In this document: positions 8,447 to 16,732 of the stretch, in pieces
Layout: every line of letters begins with the position of its first letter
How positions within the stretch are numbered: position 1 is the first letter of the stretch
Origin: JTS-RE37 sp041743425
Lineage (GTDB): Bacteria > Bacteroidota > Bacteroidia > Flavobacteriales > Flavobacteriaceae
Reading direction: 5' to 3'
DNA length: 38,698 nt
NCBI GenBank assembly: GCA_041743425.1
Contig: JBGTMS010000096.1
Coordinates: 1 to 38,698 of the forward strand
The notes under the pieces: model-generated
What the model saw: the letters and a program-made list of their open reading frames with translations, nothing else
Databases searched by the model: none
Told to the model about the DNA's origin: nothing
Made by a program: the position numbers and the translations under genes

Positions 8447-8666
8447 AATTTTAGGTTTGATATTTATAACAATTTACAAAAAAAAATACAATTTTAACAA
8501 AATAACACCAGCTACTACGCGAAAAGTTGCTTCAATGCCTTTATATTATTGAAATTCAATAATATAAACCTTTATACTTTGTGCGGGCCCGATTATAAAT
8601 GGCAAAGGCCATCTCATTCGGAGAAAGATCACCTTTAAAAAAAAGGAAATCTGGAAATTTTATATA

Positions 8667-8699
8667 AAAATGCCCCCGAAAATTTTCAGAGGGCATTTT
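8667..8699 (-). terminator. intrinsic terminator downstream of csbD
   Basis: Arms AAAATGCCC (8667-8675) and GGGCATTTT (8691-8699) form a 9-bp stem. On the minus strand it is followed by a T-rich run (TTATATAAAA). It lies 35 bases past the CsbD stop codon at 8735, on that gene's strand. Confidence 0.8.
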
Positions 8700-8734
8700 A
8701 TCATTTAATAGTCAGGTACACTAAACTGTAAGAT

Positions 8735-8920
8735 CTACCACTCCTCGATTTCTTTCCTCAACTCTTCTTTTCGCCTGCCGGTTTTAGTCTGAAGACGACC
8801 CAGCATTTCATCAAATTTTCCTTCGGTAAAGGTCAAGTCATTGTCTGTAAGATCTCCATATTTTTGTTTAAATTTACCTTTGACCTGCTTCCATTTTCCT
8901 TCTAATTGATCTTTGTTCAT
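8735..8920 (-). CDS. CsbD family general stress protein
   Basis: This 61-aa protein starts MNKDQLEGKWKQVKGKFKQK, the classic CsbD opening, and ends ELRKEIEEW. An upstream in-frame start at 8947 would add nine residues, but ATG 8920 gives the canonical N-terminus and is chosen. It is soluble and very hydrophilic. CsbD was named from the sigma-B regulon of Bacillus; the molecular role is unknown. It is the shortest and most typical of three related proteins in the window, the others being at 2191-2454 and 2867-3133. A clear terminator follows. Confidence 0.9.
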   Translation of the reverse strand: MNKDQLEGKWKQVKGKFKQKYGDLTDNDLTFTEGKFDEMLGRLQTKTGRRKEELRKEIEEW

Positions 8921-9160
8921 CTTTGAAAATTTTAAGTTAATAATCAATTTCTGTATCCCAAATTACACACATTATTTTACGGATTGTGTTCTCTGAAATT
9001 TAATTTTTAACCCAATAGAGAGTAACCATTAAAGCAAGTCCTTGTAGCTACCAATAGTGGTTTAGCACTAATAAATATGTTAATTGAATTAATTCTCCTG
9101 ACTCTAAAACCCGACTTTAACAGATTATTTGGTGGGCAGGAGTTGCTCGAAGTGTTCATA

Positions 9161-9400
9161 ATGCAGAATCCCAGGATTAAAAACGAAGAACAGTATAAGG
9201 CTCTTATCGAAAAGGGGTATAGTCAGGAAAAGTCGGCCAGAATTGCCAACACTCCGGATGCCGGAAAGAAGGGCGGGAAAGCAAAGCGCTATGAGGAGTG
9301 GAACAAAAATGAACTGTATGTTCAGGCCAGAAAAGTCGGCATACCTGGAAGATCATCAATGTCAAAAAAGGAGTTGATGTATGCACTGAGGAATAATTAA
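9161..9400 (+). CDS. small Rho-N/SAP-like protein (DUF7218-like)
   Basis: This 79-aa basic protein has two parts. Residues 1-45 read MQNPRIKNEEQYKALIEKGY, then a stretch with SARIANTPDAGKKGGK; this resembles small proteins annotated as DUF7218. Residues 46-79 form a helix-turn-helix-like unit ending SMSKKELMYALRNN, which matches the Rho-N/SAP pattern (W-x-K-x-E-L-x-x-x-A-R-x-x-x-I-x-G-R-S-x-M-x-K-x-E-L). Such units bind nucleic acid in other proteins. The frame stays open upstream to 9077, but ATG 9161 gives the conserved N-terminus. Nucleic-acid binding is an inference. Confidence 0.75.
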   Translation: MQNPRIKNEEQYKALIEKGYSQEKSARIANTPDAGKKGGKAKRYEEWNKNELYVQARKVGIPGRSSMSKKELMYALRNN

Positions 9401-9547
9401 AGAAGCCTTTTCTCATCATATATTTTTAAGAGCGTTACCTTAATATCGTTTCACAAAATTCCGATGGGCAGGGATTAGAAATAATTAATGTAATTGTGCC
9501 TTAACCGGGGATGTCCGGTAATAACCTAAGGCAGGAAATAAGTACCA

Positions 9548-10168
9548 ATGACCGAACAAGAACAAATACGACTAGATAATATCGCTGATACCAACCATGA
9601 AATTTTCGCACTTCTCAAGCAACGTTACAGCCCCAGGACTTTCAGGGAGGGCCGAATAAAGAAAGAGCACCTGAAACAGCTTTTCGAAGCGGTTCGCTGG
9701 GCTGCCAGTTCAGACAATGAGCAGCCTTGGCGCTTTATTTATGCGGAACGCGGGTCTGGTTCATATGAAAAAATGATATCCTGCCTGAGTCCGGATAATA
9801 AGGCGTGGGCATCCAATGCCCCCGTTCTTCTTATGAGTGGTTATAAGGAAAGTACTTCAGACGGAGCCGAGAATTTCCATGCCCTCCATGACCTGGGCCT
9901 TGGCATGGGTAATTTGACTATCCAGGCGCAGTATCTTGGTATCGGGGTGCATTTTATGGCAGGTTTTGATTGGGAAAAGGCACAAACCTTACTTAAGGTG
10001 CCACAAGGGTATCACCTGACATGTAGTATCGCCCTTGGATATTACGGAGGAGATCTGGAAAAGCTCTCCGATGATCTTAAAGAAAAGGAAACTAGTGAAC
10101 GAATAAGGATGCCCCTCGAAGAATTTGCTTTTCACAATACCTGGAAAAATCAGGACCTCCATGACTAA
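9548..10168 (+). CDS. nitroreductase family protein
   Basis: This 206-aa protein has the nitroreductase fold signature. An RYSPRTF-type FMN-binding loop lies at residues 26-32, EAVRWAASSDNEQPWRFIYA at about 48-67 supplies the FMN phosphate and ring contacts, and LHDLGLGMGNLTIQAQYLGI lies near 115-134. The C-terminal GYYG-containing segment closes the domain. It should be an FMN-dependent NAD(P)H oxidoreductase, probably a homodimer in the cytoplasm. The substrate cannot be told from sequence; family members reduce nitroaromatics, quinones or enals. It ends 10 bases before the permease gene and probably shares its transcript. Confidence 0.92.
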   Translation: MTEQEQIRLDNIADTNHEIFALLKQRYSPRTFREGRIKKEHLKQLFEAVRWAASSDNEQPWRFIYAERGSGSYEKMISCLSPDNKAWASNAPVLLMSGYKESTSDGAENFHALHDLGLGMGNLTIQAQYLGIGVHFMAGFDWEKAQTLLKVPQGYHLTCSIALGYYGGDLEKLSDDLKEKETSERIRMPLEEFAFHNTWKNQDLHD

Positions 10169-10178
10169 GCCATTCTAG

Positions 10179-11999
10179 ATGAGCTTTGACATCATCCTGG
10201 TATTCGTTATTCTCGGACTTACAATCGTGTTTTTCGCACTGGAAGTGTTTCCGGTAGACAAAATCGCATTCTTTATCATAGTGTCGCTTGCCCTAACTGG
10301 ACTTGTTTCCCCGGAGGAGGCAATTAGTGGTTTTTCGAATAGCGCTACAATTGCGGTCCTCGCACTGATGATGCTTGCCATTGCAATGGAGGAAAATGGG
10401 GTCATCAATTGGATGGTTTCCGGGTTGGGGCGCGTGAGAAGTCTTCCCATGTATCTCATGGCGCCTGTTTTTATGGTTGTCACTGCTGGAATTTCTGCCT
10501 TTATAAGTACCACGGCAGTCGTAATCGTCTTTATCAAAATAGTTAGCAGGCTTTCTGAAAAGTACCAGATTTCCCAATCCAAGTTACTTTTACCCATATC
10601 TTTCGCAGGGATTCTTGGAGGCTCCTGTACCCTGATGGGTACCTCTACCAATCTCATAGTCAATTCCGTGGCCAGAGACCTTGGCGCTGAAAGACTTGGA
10701 TTCTTCGAATTTTCACTTTTAGGCCTGATTTTTCTTGGGATTTCCATTGTTTGGATCACCTTTTCCTTACGATGGCTGCCCTGGGGTACAAATAAGAATT
10801 TAAGTGATGACTATCAGATTAATAATTATATAACCCTGGTTACCGTAAATGATACTTCTACCTTGGTCGGAAAAACCATAGAGGAGAGTTTCCTGCACGA
10901 TAATTCGGAAATTTCACTCCTAAAGCTGACCAGGGAAGACAGGATACACAACGCGCCTGGAAAATATATTACTATTAAGGCAGGTGATGCCCTTTTATTA
11001 ATGTGCGACATTGACAACCTGACAAGACTCAATGAATCAAAGGAGTTCACCATTCGTGAACGGCAGTATTCTCCAGAGGGTGAGCAGGACGGAGAGGAAG
11101 AAAGTGAGCAAACCGATTTTGATAAAAGGGTATTTGTTGAATTGCTTATGCTGCCAGGTGCGTTGTTATTGGGTAAAACACTCGGGAACCTTCGAAGATA
11201 TCTTTTGCAAAACATTGTGCCTATCGCCATAAAGAAGAGAAAAACACTTACCAATCTAAGTGACCGGCTCGTAAGAAGCAGCAAGAATAAGCTGGTCCTG
11301 AAGGCCGGGGACCGACTTTTGGTAGAACTTGACAAAGAAAATCTCAGGTCGCTCGAATTGATGGAAAATGTGGTCATATTGCAGGAGTATGAGCGTTCTA
11401 CAGGAGTGACCAGGTTCAAGAGATACTTTTCCCTGGGTGTCCTGCTATTAGTGATACTTCTGGCCGCCTCCGGACTTTTGACGATACTGGTAAGTGCGCT
11501 GACCGGCGTCTGCCTTCTCCTGTTTACTAAAAATCTTGATCTGAACCGGGTTTATAACAAAGTAAACTGGCAAATCATTTTTCTGCTCGCCGGGATGATT
11601 CCTCTAGGCGTGGCAATGCACAACACGGGTGCGGATATGTGGATTTCTGAACAGCTGCTCGATCTCCTGGGCGGACAATCAAATGTGATCATTATTGGTA
11701 CACTTTTCTTTGTCACAATGGTGATGAGCGGAGTGGTCAGTAACAATGCAACTGCGGTGATTATGACACCCATTGCCATCGCAGTGGCACAGGGACTGGA
11801 ACTTGACTTTAAACCTTTTATTCTTGCCATCATGTTCGCCGCCAACTTTAGCTTTTTTACTCCGGTAGGTTACCAGACGAACACCCTGATATATGGAATC
11901 GGAAATTATAAATTCCGGCATTTTCTCCTCATAGGAGGAGTTCTAAGCATCATCCTGTGGCTTCTGGCGACCTACCTCCTGACACGATTGGTATCCTAG
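10179..11999 (+). CDS. SLC13/DASS-type permease with two RCK_C (TrkA-C) domains
   Basis: This 606-aa membrane protein has a six-span N-terminal half (about residues 1-205), a soluble middle (about 210-410) and a C-terminal membrane half (about 415-606). Each half has the family's hairpin and substrate motif: GTSTNLIVNS near 158-167 in the first, SNNATAVIMTPIAIAVAQ near 515-535 in the second. The middle contains two TrkA-C/RCK_C-type regulatory domains, recognisable by the spaced I-K-A-G-D-A-L-L-L-M and L-K-A-G-D-R-L-L-V-E patterns. The family transports dicarboxylates, sulfate or similar anions, usually with sodium. The RCK_C form is common in Bacteroidota and its substrate is not certain; no sulfate-assimilation genes are nearby. 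The upstream nitroreductase gene is 10 bases away. Confidence 0.9.
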   Translation: MSFDIILVFVILGLTIVFFALEVFPVDKIAFFIIVSLALTGLVSPEEAISGFSNSATIAVLALMMLAIAMEENGVINWMVSGLGRVRSLPMYLMAPVFMVVTAGISAFISTTAVVIVFIKIVSRLSEKYQISQSKLLLPISFAGILGGSCTLMGTSTNLIVNSVARDLGAERLGFFEFSLLGLIFLGISIVWITFSLRWLPWGTNKNLSDDYQINNYITLVTVNDTSTLVGKTIEESFLHDNSEISLLKLTREDRIHNAPGKYITIKAGDALLLMCDIDNLTRLNESKEFTIRERQYSPEGEQDGEEESEQTDFDKRVFVELLMLPGALLLGKTLGNLRRYLLQNIVPIAIKKRKTLTNLSDRLVRSSKNKLVLKAGDRLLVELDKENLRSLELMENVVILQEYERSTGVTRFKRYFSLGVLLLVILLAASGLLTILVSALTGVCLLLFTKNLDLNRVYNKVNWQIIFLLAGMIPLGVAMHNTGADMWISEQLLDLLGGQSNVIIIGTLFFVTMVMSGVVSNNATAVIMTPIAIAVAQGLELDFKPFILAIMFAANFSFFTPVGYQTNTLIYGIGNYKFRHFLLIGGVLSIILWLLATYLLTRLVS

Positions 12000-12246
12000 C
12001 GGGAACCAGCCTTCTGATATTCTTGTACCTCCTTGTACCGGCCTATTATAGTTTTCAGATATTCTAATAAAGCGGGTAACCGCAAAATCAGCTTACCGTA
12101 ATAAAATAAGACCCCATATCCTGAACCGTGATTTGAGTTAAGATGATCATTGATAGGGTCAAGGCGCATGTTAAAACTGAGCCACCTTTGGTTTCAGTCA
12201 AGGAATTGCCATCCTTGTTTATAAATCATCCTTAAAAACAATTATT

Positions 12247-12411
12247 ATGTTACGTTGGTCTATTATATTTGTCATACTTGCCATTATAGCGGCAATTTTC
12301 GGTTTCGGGGATCTGGCGTCCGGGGCCGCGGGCATTGCGAAAATATTATTTGTTATTTTCCTGGTGCTGTTCGTAATTTCCCTCATTATGGGACGAAAAA
12401 AAATAGTATAA
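12247..12411 (+). CDS. DUF1328 (YtjA-like) small membrane protein
   Basis: This 54-aa protein has two membrane segments (residues 4-20 and 29-48) separated by F-G-D-L-A-S-G-A-A-G-I-A-K, the hallmark loop of DUF1328 proteins, and ends G-R-K-K-I-V. The N-terminal MLRWSIIFVILAIIAAIFGF matches the family closely. The family is widespread among stress-associated small proteins; the function is unknown. The gene is 8 bases before the repeat lipoprotein gene, so both are probably on one transcript. Confidence 0.9.
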   Translation: MLRWSIIFVILAIIAAIFGFGDLASGAAGIAKILFVIFLVLFVISLIMGRKKIV

Positions 12412-12419
12412 ACCTTAAA

Positions 12420-12620
12420 ATGAACTATATGAAACGAGTAATGTATCTCTTTATGTTGATGTTTGTAACTTCCACATCAATGATCTCACTAAGCAGTTGC
12501 AGGGAGACAAAATCGACTGAAGAACAAGTAGAAGACGCTGTGGATGATACGGGAGATGAAATAGAAGAGGGAGCAGAGGAAGTCGGAGATGAAATTGAGG
12601 ATGCTACAGATGATGTGTAG
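12420..12620 (+). CDS. acidic lipoprotein with 11-residue repeats
   Basis: This 66-aa protein opens with a basic, hydrophobic signal peptide (MNYMKRVMYLFMLMFVTSTS) and a lipobox S-L-S-S-C with the lipidated Cys at residue 27. The mature tail is made of three 11-residue units: TEEQVEDAVDD (33-43), TGDEIEEGAEE (44-54) and VGDEIEDATDD (55-65). Each places hydrophobic residues at fixed spacing on an otherwise acidic face, as in 11-mer amphipathic helices of LEA-type or hendecad proteins. It carries almost no positive charge after residue 31. The frame is open further upstream through the DUF1328 gene, but ATG 12420 (or 12429) gives the signal peptide. Localisation to the periplasm or outer membrane is inferred; the function is unknown. 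Confidence 0.85.
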   Translation: MNYMKRVMYLFMLMFVTSTSMISLSSCRETKSTEEQVEDAVDDTGDEIEEGAEEVGDEIEDATDDV

Positions 12621-12652
12621 CATATAATAGAATCTTTATAATTAATTAAATG

Positions 12653-12685
12653 GAACGGCGCGTAACCTAGTGTTACAAGCCGTTC
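12653..12685 (+). terminator. nested hairpin, possible terminator
   Basis: Outer arms GAACGGC (12653-12659) and GCCGTTC (12679-12685) enclose an inner pair GTAAC (12662-12666) and GTTAC (12672-12676). It lies 33 bases past the acidic lipoprotein stop. The following bases are only moderately T-rich, so it may be a weak terminator or an RNA 3' end-stabilising hairpin. Confidence 0.5.
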
Positions 12686-13003
12686 TATGTTTATAGTTAA
12701 AAATCAAGGCAGAGTGTAGTTAGATACATTGAATCCTGCTCTGATTCCTAATTATAAAACACTGACTTCCATATGACCGCCTTTTCCAGAATCTCTTCAT
12801 GAAGAGGCCTATCAGTTCTTTTATTTATTTATATTTGAGATATTGATGTCAATATCCTCCAAATTCAATCCTTAGTCAATTGAAAGGAGGTTATTTGTGG
12901 TCAAATTTGTGTTGATATTGTTACCTATTTGATTAAATTTAGGCCAATTTTGTTCAACTCAGGAATGTAAAACAGTAAACTGTTTAATACTTATCGCCCC
13001 TAC
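12686..13003 (+). promoter_or_regulatory. leader region with Shine-Dalgarno-hiding hairpin and 11-codon frame
   Basis: This gap before the AraC gene holds a hairpin at 12851-12895. The arms are CCTCC (12856-12860) with GGAGG (12886-12890) and TTCAAT (12864-12869) with ATTGAA (12879-12884), plus four outer A/T pairs. The 3' arm contains AAAGGAGG (12883-12890), a near-perfect Shine-Dalgarno, unusual for this phylum. Six bases later a GTG (12897) opens an 11-codon frame, VVKFVLILLPI by codon, ending at TGA 12930-12932. If transcribed, the hairpin would block that ribosome site. Whether the region is transcribed is unknown; it could instead be an operator with dyad symmetry. The rest shows no gene. 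Confidence 0.4.
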
Positions 13004-13576
13004 ATGACCATTTATGTAAAGTATGATTTCAGTATCACATGCGAGATTATAATAAGAGAACAACTGGACCTGCTCGGAGTTGATTATTTACTTCATGGAA
13101 TTGGGGAAATTCAAATAAGGAAAACTTTGACTGATGATCAGCATATGAACCTGGTCACTGCCCTCAAAAAGTATGGTATTGAAATACTCGATGATCAGAA
13201 GTTAGCATTGGTTCAGAGAATCAAGAATGCCGTAGATGATATGCTGGCCGATGAGCGGAGCCAGTTACAGAAAATATCCGCATACCTGTCAGAAAAATTG
13301 AACTATTCGTACGCCCATCTGTCGAATCATTTTTCTGAGGCCACACACTCTTCCATTGAGAATTATCTCATTCTGAGAAAAGTAGATCATGTAAAGGATT
13401 TGATTTCAAATTCGGATCTTACCCTGACCGAAATTGCGCACCGGCTCAATTACAGCAGCGTGGCTCACTTGTCCGGGCAGTTTAAGAAAACTACCGGAAT
13501 AACGCCCACCACTTTTCAGAATATCCTGAAAAAAAGAAGGTTACAAAAGGAATTGGTACGAAATACGCCAACATAA
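13004..13576 (+). CDS. AraC-type regulator with short N-terminal domain
   Basis: This 190-aa protein has an N-terminal alpha/beta domain of about 65 residues (IYVKYDFSITCEIIIREQLD and on to G-E-I-Q-I, then a T-x-x-Q-x-x-x-L-x-x-A-L-K-K pattern) joined to an AraC-type double helix-turn-helix (about 95-180). LTEIAHRLNYSSVAHLSGQF is the second recognition unit and matches the AraC signature. This two-part form recurs in Bacteroidota beside receivers and sensor kinases. The N-terminal domain resembles small metal- or ligand-binding folds, but I cannot name a ligand. The receiver gene begins one base after its stop codon, so AraC and receiver are made together. Confidence 0.88.
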   Translation: MTIYVKYDFSITCEIIIREQLDLLGVDYLLHGIGEIQIRKTLTDDQHMNLVTALKKYGIEILDDQKLALVQRIKNAVDDMLADERSQLQKISAYLSEKLNYSYAHLSNHFSEATHSSIENYLILRKVDHVKDLISNSDLTLTEIAHRLNYSSVAHLSGQFKKTTGITPTTFQNILKKRRLQKELVRNTPT

Positions 13577-13577
13577 C

Positions 13578-14018
13578 GTGAATACATTGAACATTGCCCT
13601 TGCGGACGACGATGAAGATGACAGACTGTTTTTTCAGGAAGCCATCGAAATGGTTCCGATCAAGACAAAATTATCGCTTTTTAACAATGGACGGGAGCTG
13701 ATGGATTATCTGAATCTGCCCAATATCGTCCTTCCCAATTTGGTATTTCTTGACTTGAACATGCCTATTAAGGGCGGGATGCAATGCCTTCGTGAAATTC
13801 GGGCCAATCCTTCATTGAGAGAGGTCTCCATAGCCATATATTCTACCTCTTCCTCCGAACAGGACATTGAAGACACCTTTGTAAACGGTGCTAATATTTA
13901 TATTAACAAACCGAGCAGTTTTCTTAGTTTACGGGAGGCGATAGAAAAAGTACTGCAAATTAAATGGCAATATCATACCTCTAATCTTAACAGGGAAAAT
14001 TTTCTTTTGCGAATCTGA
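13578..14018 (+). CDS. single-domain response regulator (Rcp1-like)
   Basis: This 146-aa protein is a receiver alone, starting with GTG at 13578, the only start before the acidic cluster ADDDEDD (residues 9-15). The phosphoacceptor is Asp59 (VFLDLNMP), the switch region is YSTSSS and the conserved Lys is Lys111 (INKPSS). Receivers with this extended DDDEDDR start and FLDLNMP pattern usually pair with PAS-type kinases that have bacteriophytochrome-like HisKA domains; such a kinase is encoded 120 bases downstream. Two other lone receivers are in the window; the one at 19342-19791 is the closest relative. Confidence 0.9.
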   Translation: MNTLNIALADDDEDDRLFFQEAIEMVPIKTKLSLFNNGRELMDYLNLPNIVLPNLVFLDLNMPIKGGMQCLREIRANPSLREVSIAIYSTSSSEQDIEDTFVNGANIYINKPSSFLSLREAIEKVLQIKWQYHTSNLNRENFLLRI

Positions 14019-14137
14019 CCCCTTACCTTCTTATCGACATGTAGATCATTTTCTTGGTTACGTTCAGTTCGTATTTGAGGGGATAGTCATGGCATTTGCG
14101 TGTTGAATTGCTATCTTAGACTCTTGCATCGGCCATT

Positions 14138-16732
14138 ATGAATATTAAGAATTTAACGCGCATTGCAAATTCCCTTGCACCCTATAAGATTGCCCTTGTA
14201 ATTGCAGTGTCGCTGCTGATTTTCATAGCAGCGGTTTCTTATCGGCAAATCAAAAATTTGCAACAATCCTCTGAATGGGTTGCCAGGTCATTCCAAATCG
14301 ACAAGGAAATCAATAACCTCTTTTCATATTACAACCTTATGGAATCGACCCATTACAAGTCGATCATTCTTCAACAGCCTACTTTTCTGGATTCGTATTC
14401 GGATTATAAGCAGAAGAGCGAAATTGCCCTGCAGCATCTTTATGAATTGACCGGTGACATTTCTGAACAAAAGAACAACCTGGATGCTATCAGTAGGTTA
14501 AGATCGGAATTGTTCATGGCACTGGATACCCTGGATGTAAAGTTGGCGACAGGAAATACTTCTGAATCCCAGATCATGACACTTGTGCTGGAAGCCGCTG
14601 ACGTGATCAGGAAGCTAAAAGATGTCAAAGTGAAAATGGTATTGAAGAAGGATGCCCATTTAAAGGAGCGCATGGCCGCCTATGTTACTCAGACAAATCT
14701 GACCCCACTCACCTCACTTCTTCTCGCTTTCTTTTCATTGACGGTATTTATATTTGCTTTTAAAAAAATATACATGCATAAGAAGAGAATTCGGTCCTCT
14801 GAGTCCTTTTTGTATAATATCCTCCAGAGTACAGATAATATCATAAATTATTATGAACCCATTTATTCGAATGAAGTTATTAAGGATTTTGCAGTTGTTT
14901 TTGCAAGTCAGGGTAATAAGCAATACCTGGGATTGTCACCCGAAGAAATAGAGGGAAAACGGGTATCGGAAGTCTTTCCCTACCATCTTCTCAATGGAGA
15001 ATTGGAGGAGATGATCACAGTTTATGAAGATGGGAAGGTGCGGAGTTTTGACCGGCAGATACAAATCCTTGGTCGGAATTTGTGGTTGCGGTACATCATA
15101 AGCCCCATGGATCAGGGAATCACAGTAACTGCTATAAATACGACACCTGAAAGAACTGCAGAAGAAAATTTAAGGTCGGTGAATGAGCAGCTGCGTAATC
15201 AAAATCTGACGCTGAAGGAAACCAAAGATTTTCTTGAGTCCATTCTTGAAAGTACAAATAACGGTATCATGTCATTTGAACCTATTTTGAACAAGACGGA
15301 TATTGTTGATTTTAAATACTTCTACGTGAATGATAATGTAGCAACTATCATTGGGCAACCACGGGAGCAAATTTTAGGACAAACGGTTTCCCATATAAGT
15401 CCAAGCATATTTAAATCGGGGGTTTTTGAAAAGATGGTAGCGTCTTACCAGAGCGGGAAAGCAGTGGAGTATGAAACATCTTTTGAAAGGGCCGGAAAGA
15501 AGATGTGGTTTTTAGGTAAAGCCATCCGATCCGGCAATGGCATTACAGTTACATCCATAGACATCACTAACCTCAAAAATGCAGTGGATGAACTTCGGCA
15601 TGTGAACGAGGAACTTGCCATACAGAATTCCATACTGACCGAAGCCAAAAAAATGGCAAAGATCGGAAGCTATACCTTTTTCTTTGAATCCAAAAAGTTT
15701 GTTCTGAGTGATAATTTGTACCGTATTCTGGGGCATGAACCCAATGAATTTGAGTCAATTCAGGAGAACTATGCGAAGTTCATTCATCCGGAAGATCTCG
15801 TGTTATATAATAGAAAGATGAGACAAATACAGGATCAGCATAAAGTAGTCGAATTCACATATCGTATAATAACCAAACAAAGGAAAATCAAGATTTTAAA
15901 AACCAATGGAAATTTCAGTTCGCGAAACGGCCAGAAAATTATGGCCGGGGTAGTACAGGATATAACCAAACAATACGGGACCGAGAGCAAACTTCGTCAA
16001 AAAAATATTGAGCTGAAACGCAGCAATACGGAGCTTGATTCCTTTAACAGGGTGGCAAGTCATGACCTTCAGGAACCTCTTCGAAAAATTCAGATGTTCC
16101 TCTCCAGAATTGATGAAGAGGATAAACAGAAACTTTCGGAGAGAGGGCAACAGAACCTGGAAAAGGTAAGTCAGGCGGCCATAAGAATGCAATCGCTGAT
16201 CATCAACCTTTTAACCTATTCCAGGATTGATAACAAACATGAAAATTTTGAAAAAGTGGATCTGGAGGTCGTACTGGAAAAAGTGCTGGAAGACCTTGCC
16301 ATTCCAATCCAGGATGCACAGGTTACATTGATATATGACAAATTACCAGTGGTTGAAGGAGTTGTTTATCAGCTGGAACAGTTGTTCAGTAATCTCGTAT
16401 CAAATGCTATTAAATACAGGAATACGGATAAACTGCCCAAAATTAAAATTCTATGTGAAAGAGTGCACCGAAATCAGATTCCTGAAAACTTTCACAAGAC
16501 GTTCCTTCACTTTCACAAGATCACCTTTGTGGATAATGGTATCGGTTTTGCAGCAGAGTACGCAGAGAAAATATTTGAAGTATTTGAACGTCTCCACCAG
16601 AAAACCGAGTATTCGGGAACCGGAATCGGTCTTGCCATTTGCAAGAAAATTGTGGAAAATCACAACGGATTTATACATGCCGTGAGTGATCCCGGAATGG
16701 GCTCTGCTTTCATTTTTTACCTGCCCGATTGA
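14138..16732 (+). CDS. PAS-domain sensor histidine kinase
   Basis: This 864-aa protein has membrane spans at about residues 18-35 and 190-208 around a helical periplasmic sensor of the CHASE3 kind, then three PAS-like domains (about 225-340, 365-475 and 500-615). The kinase core has the HisKA motif around His642 (VASHDLQEPLRK), the N-box at Asn756 (LVSNAIKYRN), the F-box/G-box VDNGIGFAAEYAEKIFEVFE and the G2 box YSGTGIGLAICKKIVE. It is a complete hybridless kinase. The obvious partners are the receiver at 13578-14018 or the one at 19342-19791, both of the type that works with such kinases. Coiled segments between the PAS domains suggest dimeric signalling. The stimulus is unknown. Confidence 0.93.
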   Translation: MNIKNLTRIANSLAPYKIALVIAVSLLIFIAAVSYRQIKNLQQSSEWVARSFQIDKEINNLFSYYNLMESTHYKSIILQQPTFLDSYSDYKQKSEIALQHLYELTGDISEQKNNLDAISRLRSELFMALDTLDVKLATGNTSESQIMTLVLEAADVIRKLKDVKVKMVLKKDAHLKERMAAYVTQTNLTPLTSLLLAFFSLTVFIFAFKKIYMHKKRIRSSESFLYNILQSTDNIINYYEPIYSNEVIKDFAVVFASQGNKQYLGLSPEEIEGKRVSEVFPYHLLNGELEEMITVYEDGKVRSFDRQIQILGRNLWLRYIISPMDQGITVTAINTTPERTAEENLRSVNEQLRNQNLTLKETKDFLESILESTNNGIMSFEPILNKTDIVDFKYFYVNDNVATIIGQPREQILGQTVSHISPSIFKSGVFEKMVASYQSGKAVEYETSFERAGKKMWFLGKAIRSGNGITVTSIDITNLKNAVDELRHVNEELAIQNSILTEAKKMAKIGSYTFFFESKKFVLSDNLYRILGHEPNEFESIQENYAKFIHPEDLVLYNRKMRQIQDQHKVVEFTYRIITKQRKIKILKTNGNFSSRNGQKIMAGVVQDITKQYGTESKLRQKNIELKRSNTELDSFNRVASHDLQEPLRKIQMFLSRIDEEDKQKLSERGQQNLEKVSQAAIRMQSLIINLLTYSRIDNKHENFEKVDLEVVLEKVLEDLAIPIQDAQVTLIYDKLPVVEGVVYQLEQLFSNLVSNAIKYRNTDKLPKIKILCERVHRNQIPENFHKTFLHFHKITFVDNGIGFAAEYAEKIFEVFERLHQKTEYSGTGIGLAICKKIVENHNGFIHAVSDPGMGSAFIFYLPD

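Noticed and set aside
10175..10759. 194-aa and further antisense frames on the minus strand
   Set aside because: They lie opposite the SLC13-type permease gene, and their Ile/Thr/Ser-rich repetitive composition is typical of the complement of membrane-protein codons.
12020..12040. Tandem CTTGTAC as a regulatory repeat
   Set aside because: Only seven bases, ten apart, just past the permease stop; too short to support a claim.
12255..12419. Frame that runs through the DUF1328 gene into the acidic lipoprotein
   Set aside because: The first 55 codons are an out-of-frame reading of the DUF1328 gene; the real protein begins at the signal peptide start 12420.
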